Positions 11,206-23,069 of a stretch of 64,000 bases of DNA are shown here, piece after piece. The translations under genes and the position numbers were made by a program. The stretch spans positions 1-64,000 of the forward strand of contig JAGPYM010000086.1 in assembly GCA_020736575.1 (NCBI GenBank), given 5' to 3'. The stretch's first letter is position 1. Each line of letters starts with the position of its first letter. The DNA comes from Thelonectria olida. Its lineage: Eukaryota; Ascomycota; Sordariomycetes; Hypocreales; Nectriaceae. The notes under the pieces are model-generated. The model worked only from the letters and a program-made list of their open reading frames with translations. It did not search any database and was not told the origin of the DNA.

Positions 11206-14059
11206 TTACCTATCCCCAAGGCCTCCATATGTGGAATACCCAGAAAGCAAATTCTGCATGTCATTGAAGATCTCAGAGCATCTCCAGTCGATATACAGTT
11301 CAGGACCTGTACCACTAAAATCATCAAACAAATAGGTAGAGGCTTGAGTTGCATCCAGAGAGAGCAATGGATTAATCAGCGGGGACGACGGCGTCTGCAT
11401 GTGATCTGCGGTTGGGGGTTGGGCATCGGCTTGGTGTGCTGAAAGATACGTGCTGTCAAGGGTCAATATGTTGGGGGGTTGGGCTTGTAGAGCTTCTCCT
11501 TGCGCTGCAGCCCTGCCAATGCTAGGGGGAGTCGGAAGATTCGCAGGGACGCTCTGCCACCGTTCGCTATCCTCGTTTGCGCTGTTTGACTGCGGATCAG
11601 GAGGCCCTAGGGGTCAAGAAAGGTCAATTGATGCGCCAGTATAATGAAGACGAGATGATGCACATACCACTCTTAGGGTCCAAGCCACCTGGCTCCTCAT
11701 AGGTATCCCCGGATGTAGACATGTCCTTGTTTTTCTCGTGAAGATGTGGACCAGTTGCCATATTTCTAACCCCGGGAGCAGCAGGACCACTGCTTGGTTG
11801 ATCACTCTTGCCCCTGGTCTGACAAGCTTCTAGCTGTGCCTCCAATGTTTCCAGATTGCGCTGGACAGTTGTTTTTATGTCCCAGAACTCCACGCATTGT
11901 TTGTACGTCAGGTGCAGGACTTCGAACTTCGATTTGACAAGGGACTGGTTCGTTCTAGGGCGACAGAATCCTCGACGAACCAACTGCACGGCCGAAGCTA
12001 GCCAGATGGTGAAAGAAAGAAAGGGATTGATGTATTGGATATGGTCATCGCAACTCCGATTCACGATTGTGAGGATGTTGTCTGCCGCTTCAAAATATTG
12101 TCGCATGGCCATGTCATCCATGCTTGTGTTTTTGGGAGGGATTGATTCATTCCGAGCTGCAGCGTTCGAGGTCTGTCGTGTTTTCTGTAGACTGAGTCTC
12201 GCATGACTTCTAAAGACATTGTATCGATGGATCATGAGCCTAGTAAGCTGGGTCATGACGTGGATGTTGTAGATCGAACAGTGCAACTGGCGAACGGATC
12301 CCAACTGACCGGGAGCCCGAGCATCGAACCCAAGGTACTGATTTCGGTATCGGAGATGATCTGGTAACGCAAGCGCAAAACATTGCGCTGCATTTGCTAA
12401 GCTCTCCAGCTCATCGCGGGCGTGTTCGATAATACCTGACTGGTGCTGACGTGTGGCCACTGGTGACTGGCCGTCGTTTGGCTGGGACTGGCTCGGAATG
12501 CTATAGGGGCTGGAAATTTTCTGCGCCTCCTTCATTAGCGAATTTATGACAATATACCATGCTTTGGGGGATTGGTTCCCGGAATTCCGCAGAGCCCGCA
12601 GGCGGGAGATGGGATCCATCTCCAAATAGCAACTGGGCCTAGCTTGACCCTGAAACCAATATTCGTCCTCGGCAGGAAGCATTGTCTCGGTCTGGCTCCA
12701 GTCTAGAGCCGTTGGAGTGCGTCGGATTGTCGTTGCGAACACATCCATCTCCCAGATGGCCCACCAGGCTCGACGCTTCTCTTCGTTCTCGCACCAAGTC
12801 TTCGCGTCTATCCCACGGGAACTACCCGCACATTTCAAGTCGATTAGGTGCAGGTTAATCTCGTATGCGAGCCTTACACAAGTTCCCAGGGTTCTCCAGG
12901 CAGTGCCAAGGACTCCCTGGGTCAGCTGGCAGTGGGCCGTCATGATAAATGCTTGAAGAACGCACAACCGAGGTGGCTCATCGCCACAGTCCCTGAGCGC
13001 TTTATCTGTGTAACTTGAGGCCAGGTCGAGAAAATGTGCTGCACTTTTGTGCATATCCGAGGCATTAGACGGTGCAAAGCGGATACCAGAGTGCTCGCTT
13101 GGTTGGTAAAATCTGGAAGCAAATGCGAACATGGCTGCAAGCAGCGCATGTACCTCCGTTTCAGATTCTATGGCATTGATTTTGTTGATAAATGTGGGTT
13201 CGTGGAACAGATTGATGCCAACCATGTTGTCAAAATACACCTGGATCCTAAGACGTTCAGAGAGGAGAACTTGCAACCAAACATGGGCAACCACAACCTA
13301 CATCTGGTCGAGACAGGTCCGTGTTACCCCCAACTCTGTGGCAGCTCTATCTAAATGCGAGAGTCCATGTTGGTCGGTAATAGATACTCGAGGTTGAGGT
13401 ACGCGTTCCTTTTCCGGGCTCGATGTTTCGTGTGAAGGATGCAGGATGAAGGATAGACCTTGAAGGTGTGCACGCGACTCGTGTCTGCCAGTGTTCCATT
13501 CGTCCATCTGCGCCGGGCCTGATAATTTTCGTGAATTAGCCCTGAATGATGACATCTTATCGTAAGATGAGTAACGTTACTTGTTGAGTTGCTGGAATCT
13601 GGTGACTGCGCGTTGTGTCCATAGGACTGTATAGAACCCTCCATGTCGCCATCGTTTGCCTCGCAGCTTTCGCGACGTCGCTTCCTTTGGCGTTTCGAAG
13701 AACCTGTTGGCCTCAGAATCCCATTCTCAACGTGATTTGGCTCTTTGATCGAAGAAATACCTATCTTTGGGCCCGGCTTTAGAGGTCCAGCCGGGTAACA
13801 GCAAACTTGCGATGTCTGCTCGCAAACCATACATTGCGGTACTACGCGATCGCTATAATGCACGTCAATGCCAGCTTGATGACGATACCTGAGGCGAAAG
13901 GGCTGAAAGGCAACGACGCACCACTTGACTTTCCGCCTATGTGACAGACATGGCCGTTAGCAGATATTCTTGGCGATGAACTGATATGCCTCTGACCTAC
14001 CTCCGACAGGAATGACAGGCCAGTTCGGATTTCTGGGAATGATCTTGCAAGCTTCTCAT
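11206..14059 (-). CDS. Zn2Cys6 transcription factor with fungal-specific middle domain
   Basis: Six exons: 14059-14001, 13936-13922 (15 nt), 13852-13581, 13518-13302, 13247-11668, 11606-11206 (introns 64, 69, 62, 54 and 61 nt), giving 847 residues. The exons join into a perfect binuclear cluster, C15-x2-C18-x6-C25-x6-C32-x2-C35-x6-C42, containing RRRKVKCDRVVPQC. A basic linker follows (SSKRQRKRRRES, about 75-86). The fungal_trans regulatory domain starts near QVYFDNMVGINLFHEPTF (about 190) and includes the typical WRTLGTCVRLAYEINLH and KRRAWWAIWEMDVF segments. The tail is rich in Pro/Ser/Gln and may activate transcription. It sits between the monooxygenase and the FAH gene and is the obvious candidate regulator of the cluster; its targets are inferred only. 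Confidence 0.9.
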
Positions 14060-15010
14060 GGTTGAACCGATGGCCAGATCCCCATTGCTCGTCTTGGCTA
14101 AATCTGGAATCTGTCGTGAGCGCATCACGAGAGTGAGAGGATCAATTCAAACATTGTGGGGGGCTTGTGGACACCCTCAACCAGAGCCTGGATTGTGATT
14201 GCAATCCCTCAAAAGCGGGGAAACTTGAATCCCTGTCGATGCAACGCCCATCGGAGCGGGGGGTGGGAGCTTGATCGACCACGCCTGACCGCCCTCTTCC
14301 CCACGGCTCCTCGAATTCGAGCGAAGAGAGTCCGTCCGAGCCGGACCTGAATCACCCATATGTGGGGCACCCAGACGCCCCCCCAGCTCCAGTTATCACA
14401 AGGGAGGGCGAGGGCGGCAATGACCGGTCGAGATGGTAATCATGTTAGATCATCAGGGCTGCAAGAAACATGGTGACCAGCTTTCGCTCCATGGACTCTT
14501 TCGTCCGCCCTGCCGGTGTTCGAGATACGTCCCGCGTATTCAACTGTTCGAGGCTCAAAAGGCGTCTATGAATAATGCCCGAATCCAGAGGTTTCATACC
14601 TACAAGAACGATGCACTGGGCTGAAGGGAATGGATGGTTGCATAGCCACACCACAGTCCAAGGCAGACAAAAAGGGCCTGACGAGATAGAGGAGATCATG
14701 CGCAACTGCTCAATCTCAACTGCATGAGCATCTCCAAGACAGATATGGTATTAAATCCAGAAATCATTCATTGAATGCGACACCACAAGATGCGCCTACT
14801 GAAGGTTGGCATCTTCATTTTTGCCAATAGATTGGCTATTGCAACGTGGTGATTTGGACAAAAGCAGGCAAGAGCTCCCGATTTTGCACAAGCATGGTAG
14901 TTTAGAAAAGAACAAGATAGATAATATTGTTACGCCGTTAATGGCTAATCATAACAATGAATATCTAGTTCTAGGGTTTCATAGTAACACATACCCAAAT
15001 CTATGACTTT
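14060..15010. other. Intergenic, no gene seen
   Basis: Upstream region of the transcription factor and 3' flank of the FAH gene. Only short overlapping ORFs with no resemblance to known proteins are present. Confidence 0.5.
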
Positions 15011-16084
15011 TCACTCATAGTACACTCTATTGATCAAAGTCCCGATCTTCTCTATTTCTACCCGCATATCGTCGCCGTCATTCAGGACCACTTTCGGGTT
15101 GCGCATGGCTCCGATACCAGGGCCAGTGCCGGTCATGATAATAGTGCCCTTTTCCAGGGTGGTACCTTGAGAGAGGAAAGCAATTGTGCTCGCGATATCG
15201 AAGATCAGTTCACTGCGACGAGTAAGAGTGGCGTATGTTAGCAGTCTGGAAAGCCAAACATATCATGGTAAACCGTCGAGGGCATCATACCTAGTATTTG
15301 TGTCTTGTACCACATTTCCGTTATGGATGGCCTTGATCTGAAGTTTGTGAGGGTTGCTAATGGCGGATGGTGATACCAGAGTAGGTCCGAGTGGACAAGA
15401 TCCATCGAGGCCTATGATTGAATTTAGCTCCCAATTGCTTCTACCGCTCGGGGTTGGGCAAAAGCCTCCAGATCAAGTTTGCGCACCTTTTGAGAAACAC
15501 CATTGGCTATTCTTGAACTGTTGTGTGCGAGCGCTGACGTCGTTACTGCAGGTATATCCCAAGACATAGCTCATAGCCTCTGGCACGGGGATATCCCGAC
15601 CGGTCTTGGATAAGATGATGGATAGCTCTGCCTCATAGTCGCTGGAACCATCCTGTGCAATCTTTGGCACGCTGATCTTAGCGGGATAAGGGCCGCTAAG
15701 TGCCGTACGAGGTTTGATAAAGAGGACTGGTGTATCCGGAATGGGCATATTTGCTTCTTTAGCATGGTCACGATAGTTAAGCCCCATGCAGCGGATAATA
15801 GGCACATCTTCGATTGCGATGGGCGCCAGAGGCTATGGGTAGGTACTGTCAGCTCTCGGCCAAGGCAGTTGAGGATGTGGGCAACATACGCGGGCGACTT
15901 GCATGGTCTTGTCTGTCACAACACCATCATAAATCGTTCCTTTGATCAATTTGACTGTGATCTTCTCTCCCTTGAGACTGGCAAGTCCAACATCTGGATA
16001 CTGTTTGGAATCGACTTGCCCAAGATGGATCTGTCCATCCTCCTCGCTAAGGAACCTGATAAGATGTGTCCAGTTGGGAGCCAT
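15011..16084 (-). CDS. Fumarylacetoacetate hydrolase (FAH) family protein
   Basis: Four exons: 16084-15890, 15832-15487, 15411-15291, 15212-15011 (introns 57, 75 and 78 nt), giving 287 residues, typical of the short FAH/HpcE-type enzymes. The family core is clear: IIRCMGLNYRDHAKEAN, then TPVLFIKPRTALSGP, DYEAELSIILSKTGRDIP (acidic metal ligands), YVLGYTCSNDVSAR, and the C-terminal IIMTGTGPGIGAMRNPKVVL. In meta-cleavage pathways enzymes of this fold hydrolyse, decarboxylate or hydrate 2-hydroxymuconate-type products. In tyrosine breakdown they cleave fumarylacetoacetate, but that enzyme is longer (over 400 aa). Beside an extradiol dioxygenase, a role on its ring-fission product is likely (inference). 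The start is the first Met of a conserved-looking N-terminus (WTHLIRFLSEEDGQIHLGQVD). Confidence 0.9.
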
Positions 16085-16365
16085 GATGCGAGAAAGGTGA
16101 TTGCTAAAGGGAACTGGGTTTCGTCTCGGAATTTGAGGAACTGACCAACCATGTCATCTATCTTATATAATAATAGTAGTTTTGCTGACAGCCTGGAGCA
16201 AACAGTGCCATCAGGACCCAACTTCGGCCTATCTTTACAAACTCTAACGTTACTGTCCGATAATGATCCGAAAGCCCTAGAGTGTCGTTCTGGCAATTGT
16301 TCGAGCCCGGGTGTGGGGAAGCCACTCAGATAGTTAACTAGTTACGAGGTCGATTGCGGGAAAGT

Positions 16366-17290
16366 CTATTTTTATATTATAAGCTAACTATAGTAAACTT
16401 TAAAAACTTAAACGTTTTTAAAATATATATTAAATAATAATAAATATAAAAATAATTAATTAAAAAGTAAATTATTAATTAAAAAGCTATTTTAACATTA
16501 TAATAATTTTTATATAAATATAATATTTTATAAATAAATAAAAATAAAAGTATATTATATAATTAAAAATAAAATAAAATAATTATATTTTAATATTATT
16601 ATTTATTAAAATAAGCCTAGTACTAGCATATAATAAAGGTTAATACAGGCAAAACCCAGCCTTATATCTATTATAATAAGCTTTTCTATAGGGTTTATAA
16701 TTAGCCTTTAAGTGAAAATCCTTATTAAGTAAACCTTATTTAAAGAACCTTATTCCAGGCTTCTAATATAAAAGCACTACTCCTTTAGACCCTAGTCCGC
16801 ATAACTTAACTAATTATATAATATATAACTTAATATAGCTAACTTCCTACTAATTGAACGAACCACAGTCTAAAAAGATAATATTAATATAGCAGCTTAA
16901 TATCTATTAAGTTATATAGATTTCCTCAAGCACATTTATCCAACTAGAGAGCTTAGAAAGCATCTTAAGCAGTTATAACTCCTCGATATTCCTGCATTAG
17001 CTAATACAGACACACTACTAAGGGTGACACAAAGGATCAACTTATATTTTAATATTATAAAATTATTAAAAAGTTAATTTAAAAACTATATTTTAAATAA
17101 AAAACTTTTATTATAAATATTTAATTATATAATTTTAAACAAGTATAATAAGTAAAAAAACAAAACTCTATTTAATATAATATTTAATTTACTAATTTAA
17201 TAAGTGTAATAGGCACTTCTAACTATTATTTTTATATTATATTATATAATATTAAGTATTAATTACAATTATAGCAGTTAAGGCGCACTA
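16366..17290. repeat. AT-rich block 2 between FAH and MFS genes
   Basis: A RIP-type AT-rich block inside the putative catabolic cluster. It contains the least degraded copy of repeat family A (16601-17040) plus A/T-only flanks. 16085-16365 and 17291-17737 are normal-composition spacer in which I see no gene. Confidence 0.8.
16601..17040 (+). repeat. Repeat family A, copy A1 (least mutated)
   Basis: Starts with the family head TTATTTATTAAAATAAGCCT and stays recognisable to GTGACACAAAGGATC near 17040, where the match to other copies stops. It keeps many C and G residues that are T or A in the copies at 32395, 33600, 38025 and 48744, so it is the best available template for the family. No coding capacity is seen. 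Confidence 0.7.
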
Positions 17291-17737
17291 GCTGCCCTAT
17301 AAGCGTTACAGACTGTTCTAAGGGACTAAGCTATAATAGAAACTCTCTAACTTCTCGCCAGTTTACAATTTACTACTTTAGTGTCGAGAGACTATTAGCA
17401 CTATAATAATAGGTTTGCTATCGGCTGGGACCACTCGCATTCGTCGGGCCCTGAGCCCGAGTGGGTGAATTAAGACTTGTGCTCAGATTGAATAGTTGGA
17501 ATAGGTGGTACGACTGGGTGACTAGATTGAGTGACTCGCGTACCTTAATACTTTTCCACTTCCCCCTGGTAAGATTTTGTTTTAACGTAGTGCCAAAGCA
17601 TTGCTGGCGTGCTATGCTACTTCGTTCATGTATTAATACCGATTTCGCATTTTGAGAGGAGCTGGGTTCTAAAATGACGATCGGTTTAATCCGCCAGGAT
17701 GACAAGTCCCCGCCAAGAAGACTTGCTAACTCCCATA

Positions 17738-19675
17738 TCATGCCGTTTTAAATCCTAGCGGTCCACTCGTCTCTCTCAGAGCCTTGCCCCAAATCATCAA
17801 GCACACTGGTATAATAAAAGCACCCGCGATGATCGAAGCCTGCACCCCGAAACTATTCTTTACGCCCATAGCATTTGCCCATTCTACTTGAAAGTAGCTC
17901 ACGATGAAACCACCGGTCGTCCTTGCCATGTTAATCCAAGCGGCAACCTCGCCACTCCCCTCAGGGTAGCTGTCCAACCCGTAGGCGTTAATAGCGACGG
18001 TGGTGACCATAATGCCAAAAACGTACAGACCCCATCCCAAAGACGCAAGCAAGTAGTGATATGCGTTCTCGAGAGCGAAGCCTAAAAGGACCATACCCAC
18101 GACCATGAAAGGTGTGGAAATAAAGATTGCCCGGAGACGGACTTCAGGTTCAAAATGGCCATGGTGCTTATTGATGTAGTGCCGGGCGATCAGGTCGTGG
18201 ATCCAGTGGCCGGAGACCTCACCGATAACGGCAGCAATCACAGGTGTGAAATAGAAAAAGCTAGGGCATCAGTCAGTGATCGCGGTCAAGTCGAAAAGAA
18301 TTCCGAACATGAGACAATGCTTATAAACAAATGCACGATTTGAGTAGAGCGACAAGCAGGAGGGTCACTACGTACCCAATTTGCTTTGGACCAAAGTCGT
18401 AAAGCGGAGTCAAGAAGATCGAGAGCGTCGCTAAGTTGGTCGGTCTTAGCTTCCAAGACATGAGAGGTAACAGGATTTATGGGTAAACATACTATTAATT
18501 CCAACCAACCACGCAAAGGTAAGGGCGTAATAGAACGAGATCAAGAAGATTGGTAACTTAAGCAGGGCTTTGACAGGCCGAAGAAGAGCATCGACAATAG
18601 TGTTTGGCTTCAGTAGATTTACACGGCGCTGGTGAACGCCAATAAGGGTAAGAATCCAGGATCCGTTTGAAGGGGCGTCATGGTTCCGCCTATTATAGTA
18701 CGTCTCGGGTACGAACAAGACGGTAAAAACCAATGCAAGGCCGCACATGGCGAAGAAGAGCCAAAATGCGATGCTCCATTCTTGGGTGGAGATGATGAAT
18801 GCGGTGAAGAGGGGACCGAAATATGGGCCTGGGGTAGAGAGCCGTGTTAGTTGACATGATGCAGGGGCTTGGGATGACCGAATCCTACATACTGGTAATG
18901 ATAAAACTCGTCCAGATATTAATCTTCCTCGCCCGTTCATGAAAATAGAACATGTCGTTGATAAACATCAACCCTCCGCCTTGGGCGACCTATCATGCGT
19001 TAGGAGTAGTTTTAGGGCTGTGGTGATGATGAAGAAGAGCTCGGCTGGTTAGAAGCCGAAGGCCAATCGTCCATTGCATTATGAGGGCTGTCTAGGGTTG
19101 CAGCTCTGCCAACATCAACTTACCGTTGAGAAGAATCCGTTGAGGATCCGCGCAGCCATAAAGCTTTCGAAAGTGGCCGCAGCGGCACACCAAGCGGCAG
19201 TAGCGGTGGCTATGACAAGGAACCAGAAAAGGACGGGAAGGCGACCGAAATAGGCAGACAAGGCGACAACGAAAACACCGCCGGCTCCGAGCATGAAGAC
19301 ATTCCCGACCTGAGAATGATTCACAGTATCCGGGCTCATGTTCCAGATTGTTGCTTGCGGGAGCAGAGTAACAGCTCCAGTAGCGGAGCCATAATCTGCC
19401 AGTAGGGCGCTCCACGATATAATGAGAAGGATGAGGTGCTTCTTGAATGACGACCAGTTCAGGGGATCCTCGGGATCCTCACTCGGTTGCGGGATGAGGA
19501 CTGCGAGTCCATCTTCAGCAAGCTTGGTGGTGAGGCCAGGCACGCCGCTCTCCGGGTCGATATTGCAGCCTTGTTGATCATGAGGTGCTGGCTCCTCTTC
19601 ATTGTCGACGGTTACATGCGTGGTAGTGGGTTTGAGATCCGTCACGCCCATCTTTTCAGGGTTCTGAGGATCCAT
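17738..19675 (-). CDS. MFS transporter (DHA1-like, 12 TM)
   Basis: Five exons: 19675-19124, 18989-18893, 18828-18493, 18430-18376, 18260-17738 (introns 134, 64, 62 and 115 nt), giving 520 residues. A hydrophilic N-tail ends in EDPEDPLNWSSFKKH, the usual lead-in of fungal DHA1-type carriers. The hydrophobic segments, motif-A-like ALSAYFGRLPVLF, GFFSTVAQGGGLMFINDMFYFHERARKINIW, PESYYN-like FVPETYYNRRN and FLTPLYDFGPKQIGFFYFTP all fit. It is a plasma-membrane carrier; the substrate cannot be read from sequence. It lies next to aromatic-catabolism genes, across a RIP block, so uptake or efflux of an aromatic compound is plausible. The in-frame Met further upstream (19930) was rejected because its extension contains a spurious hydrophobic stretch and no conservation. 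Confidence 0.88.
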
Positions 19676-20894
19676 GGGATGAACGTGAGTTGGAGCGAGG
19701 ATTCCGGATGAACAGATTATGAAAAAAAAGACTATTTGAAAGTAGATGTTAGTGGGACAAATGAGACAGAAAGGATGCAGGTCTAATAAATATATATCCA
19801 AAGCACAGCAGACAGAGAGAGACTTGAACGCAGGAATGATTCCGCTCCTTTCGTATTGAGAACGTACTGTACATCTGGAGCCGGCATCTGACTCGCGCGA
19901 AACCCCAGGAGGGAAAGTAGACTGGCTCAATCGTGGATTACCCCAGAATCTCAGACAGTGCCATGCACTTGAATACCCTTGTGGGCTCCCGATCTCGTCG
20001 CAAGGCTGAGGGACTGACGGGGGATTTTCGGCGCCTCTGTGAAGCTGGATGTTCCCCCGAAAATGCCGCGAGAAAAATATTAGTCTTTTTCGCTAATATT
20101 ACTAGTGCGAAGTAGCTAACTTCAAAGAACCCTCCCCCGCTGTCTAGCATACTAACCCCCCCGCCCCCCCCCTCACGGCCTTCAGCTCAAGTGTGTAGAA
20201 ACGGAGATGCTAGCAAATCATTAATCTCAAAACAGCGCAAGAAATGGAACTGGCGTTTAACGGGTGGGAGAATCGCGCCAACTTCGGTGCATCGTTTCTA
20301 CGAGTCCAGAGAGAAATAATACCAGAGAGAAATAGTACCACACATTTCTCAGAACTTCCTGTAATAAAGTAACTGAAAACAAAAAAAGCCACGTGGGAGT
20401 GGACTTCAAGCATGCTGAAGATATACCGTCCAAGCGACAGATGGTTGGGTCGTCCAGGTCAGGGCTTGTCGAATGTCTCGTACAAACCGAAATGATGCTG
20501 GAGCCTTGGCCGAAGACCCCCACAATGTCGCCCACAAATGAAGTGTGATTGACGACCCCAGCTTTTGCTGTTAGTTAGTGGTGATGGTTGTGAGTCCTGT
20601 TGTCCCACCGCTTCAACCAATAGGTATATCACTGTAAGGATACGAGTTGCGCCTACTCCATACCAGTCTAGCACTCCCTCCCAGCGTCTTTTTCATTGGA
20701 CAGGACATGAAGTACCGATAGACTGGTTACTATTCTGCTCAAATTTACCCCATGTCCGAGGGGATGCCACCTTGGATATTGGACGTATAAATAGGCATAT
20801 GCTCCGCCCAGGATAGCACACAGAGCACCCCTCAGACGCGTCTTACCTTGCTCTTCACAAAGAGCCATCCGACTTCAGAAGAGCCGCAGATGAA
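19676..20894. other. Divergent intergenic between MFS and sulfatase genes
   Basis: Promoter regions of both genes. It includes a C-rich tract at 20156-20172 and a TATA box near the sulfatase. No gene is recognised. Confidence 0.5.
20786..20793 (+). promoter_or_regulatory. TATA box of the sulfatase gene
   Basis: TATAAATA lies about 100 bp upstream of the sulfatase ATG at 20895, a normal distance for a core promoter with a short 5' UTR. Confidence 0.5.
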
Positions 20895-23002
20895 ATGGCG
20901 TTGCCGGTGTTCATCCTCGGGGCGTTGGTTCTCGCGCTCCATGCCATAGGCGGGAGCGCCAATGACCATTCATATGGACACAAGAAGCCCAGCTTCATCT
21001 TCATCATGACAGACGACCAGGACCTCCACCTTAACTCCCTCGACTACCAGCCCATCGTGCAGAAGCAGTTCGTCCAAAAGGGAACCTGGTTCAAGAAGCA
21101 CTTTTGCACCGTTGCCTTGTGCTGCCCGTCAAGAGTCTCGTTACTCACGGGCAGGGCTGCTCATAACACCAATGTCACCGACGTCAACGCTGTAAGTGTC
21201 TCCGCAATCGCTTTGTCAACAGAACTGATACTTGCTGTTACATTTAGCCATACGGTATTTCTGCACATCATAAGCGACGCAAGTTATCATGCTCACAAAC
21301 TAACCGTGCTCGTAACAGGTGGCTACAGCAAGTTCATCGCTGAAGGCCTCAACGAGAACTACCTGCCAGTCTGGCTGCAAGCCGCCGGCTACAACACCTA
21401 CTACACCGGCAAGCTGATGAATGGGCAGACCCCCACCACATATAACAAGCCTTTCGCAGCAGGCTGGACAAGATCCGACTGTAAGAGCAGAATCGCCTGC
21501 ACTGCGTAGAACCTCGGCTGATCAACTTCCACAAGTCCTGCTAGATCCCAATACTTACATCTATAACAACGCCTCAATGGTGTTGGATCGCGGTACTCCT
21601 AAATTGCACACCGGAAAGTACTCGACCGACTTGATTGCGAACAGGTCCGTCGAGTTCTTGGGCGAAGCGATAACTGCGCGCAAGCCCTTCTTCCTCGGCA
21701 TTACGCCTATTGCGCCTCATTCTGAGACCCTTCTCACGAGTTCCGGGCCCGTTTTCAAGGCGCCTGTGCCGGCTGACAGGCACAGACACCTGTTTCCTCA
21801 CGCCAAGGTCCCGAGGACTCCCAACTTTAATCCCGGTGTTGTAAGTGATCTGGCAGGGAGGGGGGGCTTGTCGGACATCTGACTGAGGGCATGCTAACCA
21901 TTCATCTGGTCACAGCCAGGATCTGTCAACTACTTTGCAACTCTGCCGAAGCTGAGCCACGATCAGGTCAAGTACAACGATGCCTACTACCGTCGCCGGC
22001 TCCAGGCACTACAAGCAGTTGACGACCTCGTCAGCTCCGTCATCTCCAAACTCGAGGCTCACCCGGATGTTCTCGCCAACACCTACCTCTTTTACACCAG
22101 TGATAACGGCTATCATATTGGCCAGCATAGGCTTCCACCGGGCAAGACTTGCAACAAGGAAGAGGACATTAACATCCCCTTCCTCGTGCGCGGGCCCGGC
22201 ATTGCGGCGGGCGAGGTGGCCACGTTCCCGACCTCACACACCGATCTTGTCCCGACATTTTTCGAGCTCGCTGGCATCCCGCTGCACGCAAATTTTGACG
22301 GCGAGCCAATCCCTCTGACAAAAAAGAGTCAGAACTCGAAGAAGCGGAAGCATGAGCACGTGAACGTCGAGTTCTGGGGCGAAGGGGTGCCTGAGGGGAC
22401 TGTGTTTCCCAATATCGGTATGTTATCCCAACACTGCTTGCTCGCGCACTCGAGAATACTGACATCAAGGCGGGAAAGCGGGCCAATTTGCCAAGAACAC
22501 GTACAAGACACTGCGTATTGTGGGCCCCGACTACGACTTCTCGTACAGCGTGTGGTGTACCAATGAGCATGAACTGTACGATATCAAGGTACGAGGCTGC
22601 AGAAGCCCGACAGTATTTCTGCGGTAGCAATAATGTTGACACAATCTGCAGGCCGACCCCTTCCAGTTAAACAACCTGTACAGCTCCAAGTCGGCTACGT
22701 CGGGCTTCAGCATTCCCGAGCTCACGGCACGCCTCGACAGCCTCCTCCTTACGCTTAAGAGCTGCAAGGCGAAAGTCTGCCGACGCCCGTGGGAGGCTCT
22801 GTTCCCCTCGGGCCAAGTACACGATCTGCGGCGTGCGATGCACAAGAAATACGATAGCTTCTTCCTGGAGCAGGAGAAAGTCACGTTCTCGGCCTGCCTC
22901 AAAGGGTACATTACGTCCGCTGAAGGCGCCTTGAAGTCGAAACCATATGGTGGCGACGACTGGGATCGGGAGTTTGAGGCAAGGTGGGAAGATTGGACCT
23001 AA
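20895..23002 (+). CDS. Secreted arylsulfatase
   Basis: Seven exons: 20895-21191, 21248-21254 (7 nt), 21319-21480, 21536-21840, 21916-22417, 22470-22588, 22652-23002, giving 580 residues. A signal peptide covers about residues 1-22 (LPVFILGALVLALHAIGGSA). FIFIMTDDQD carries the first metal-binding aspartates. The catalytic motif is C76-C-P-S-R, with Cys76 the residue converted to formylglycine. YTSDNGYHIGQHR and NEHELYDIKADPFQLNNLY are hallmark C-terminal pieces. The 7-nt exon supplies Pro-Tyr and one base of Gly, restoring the family's VTDVNxPYGGY segment. The enzyme hydrolyses sulfate esters, giving an alcohol or phenol plus sulfate. It could feed the phenol-degrading genes next door or simply scavenge sulfur; the sequence does not decide. 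Confidence 0.92.
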
Positions 23003-23069
23003 GAACCACGAATGAAAAGGTTCAAGTGATGCTACCGCTGGATGGATATGTTAAGAATGCGCTAAGTGA

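Noticed and set aside
13270..13301. 32-nt intron in the transcription factor ending at GTTGCAAG
   Set aside because: It gives an immediate stop; the 54-nt intron to CTTAG (13248-13301) keeps the frame and a branch site.
20156..20172. C-rich tract as a G-quadruplex regulatory site
   Set aside because: A single C run broken once; a quadruplex is possible but nothing else supports a function.
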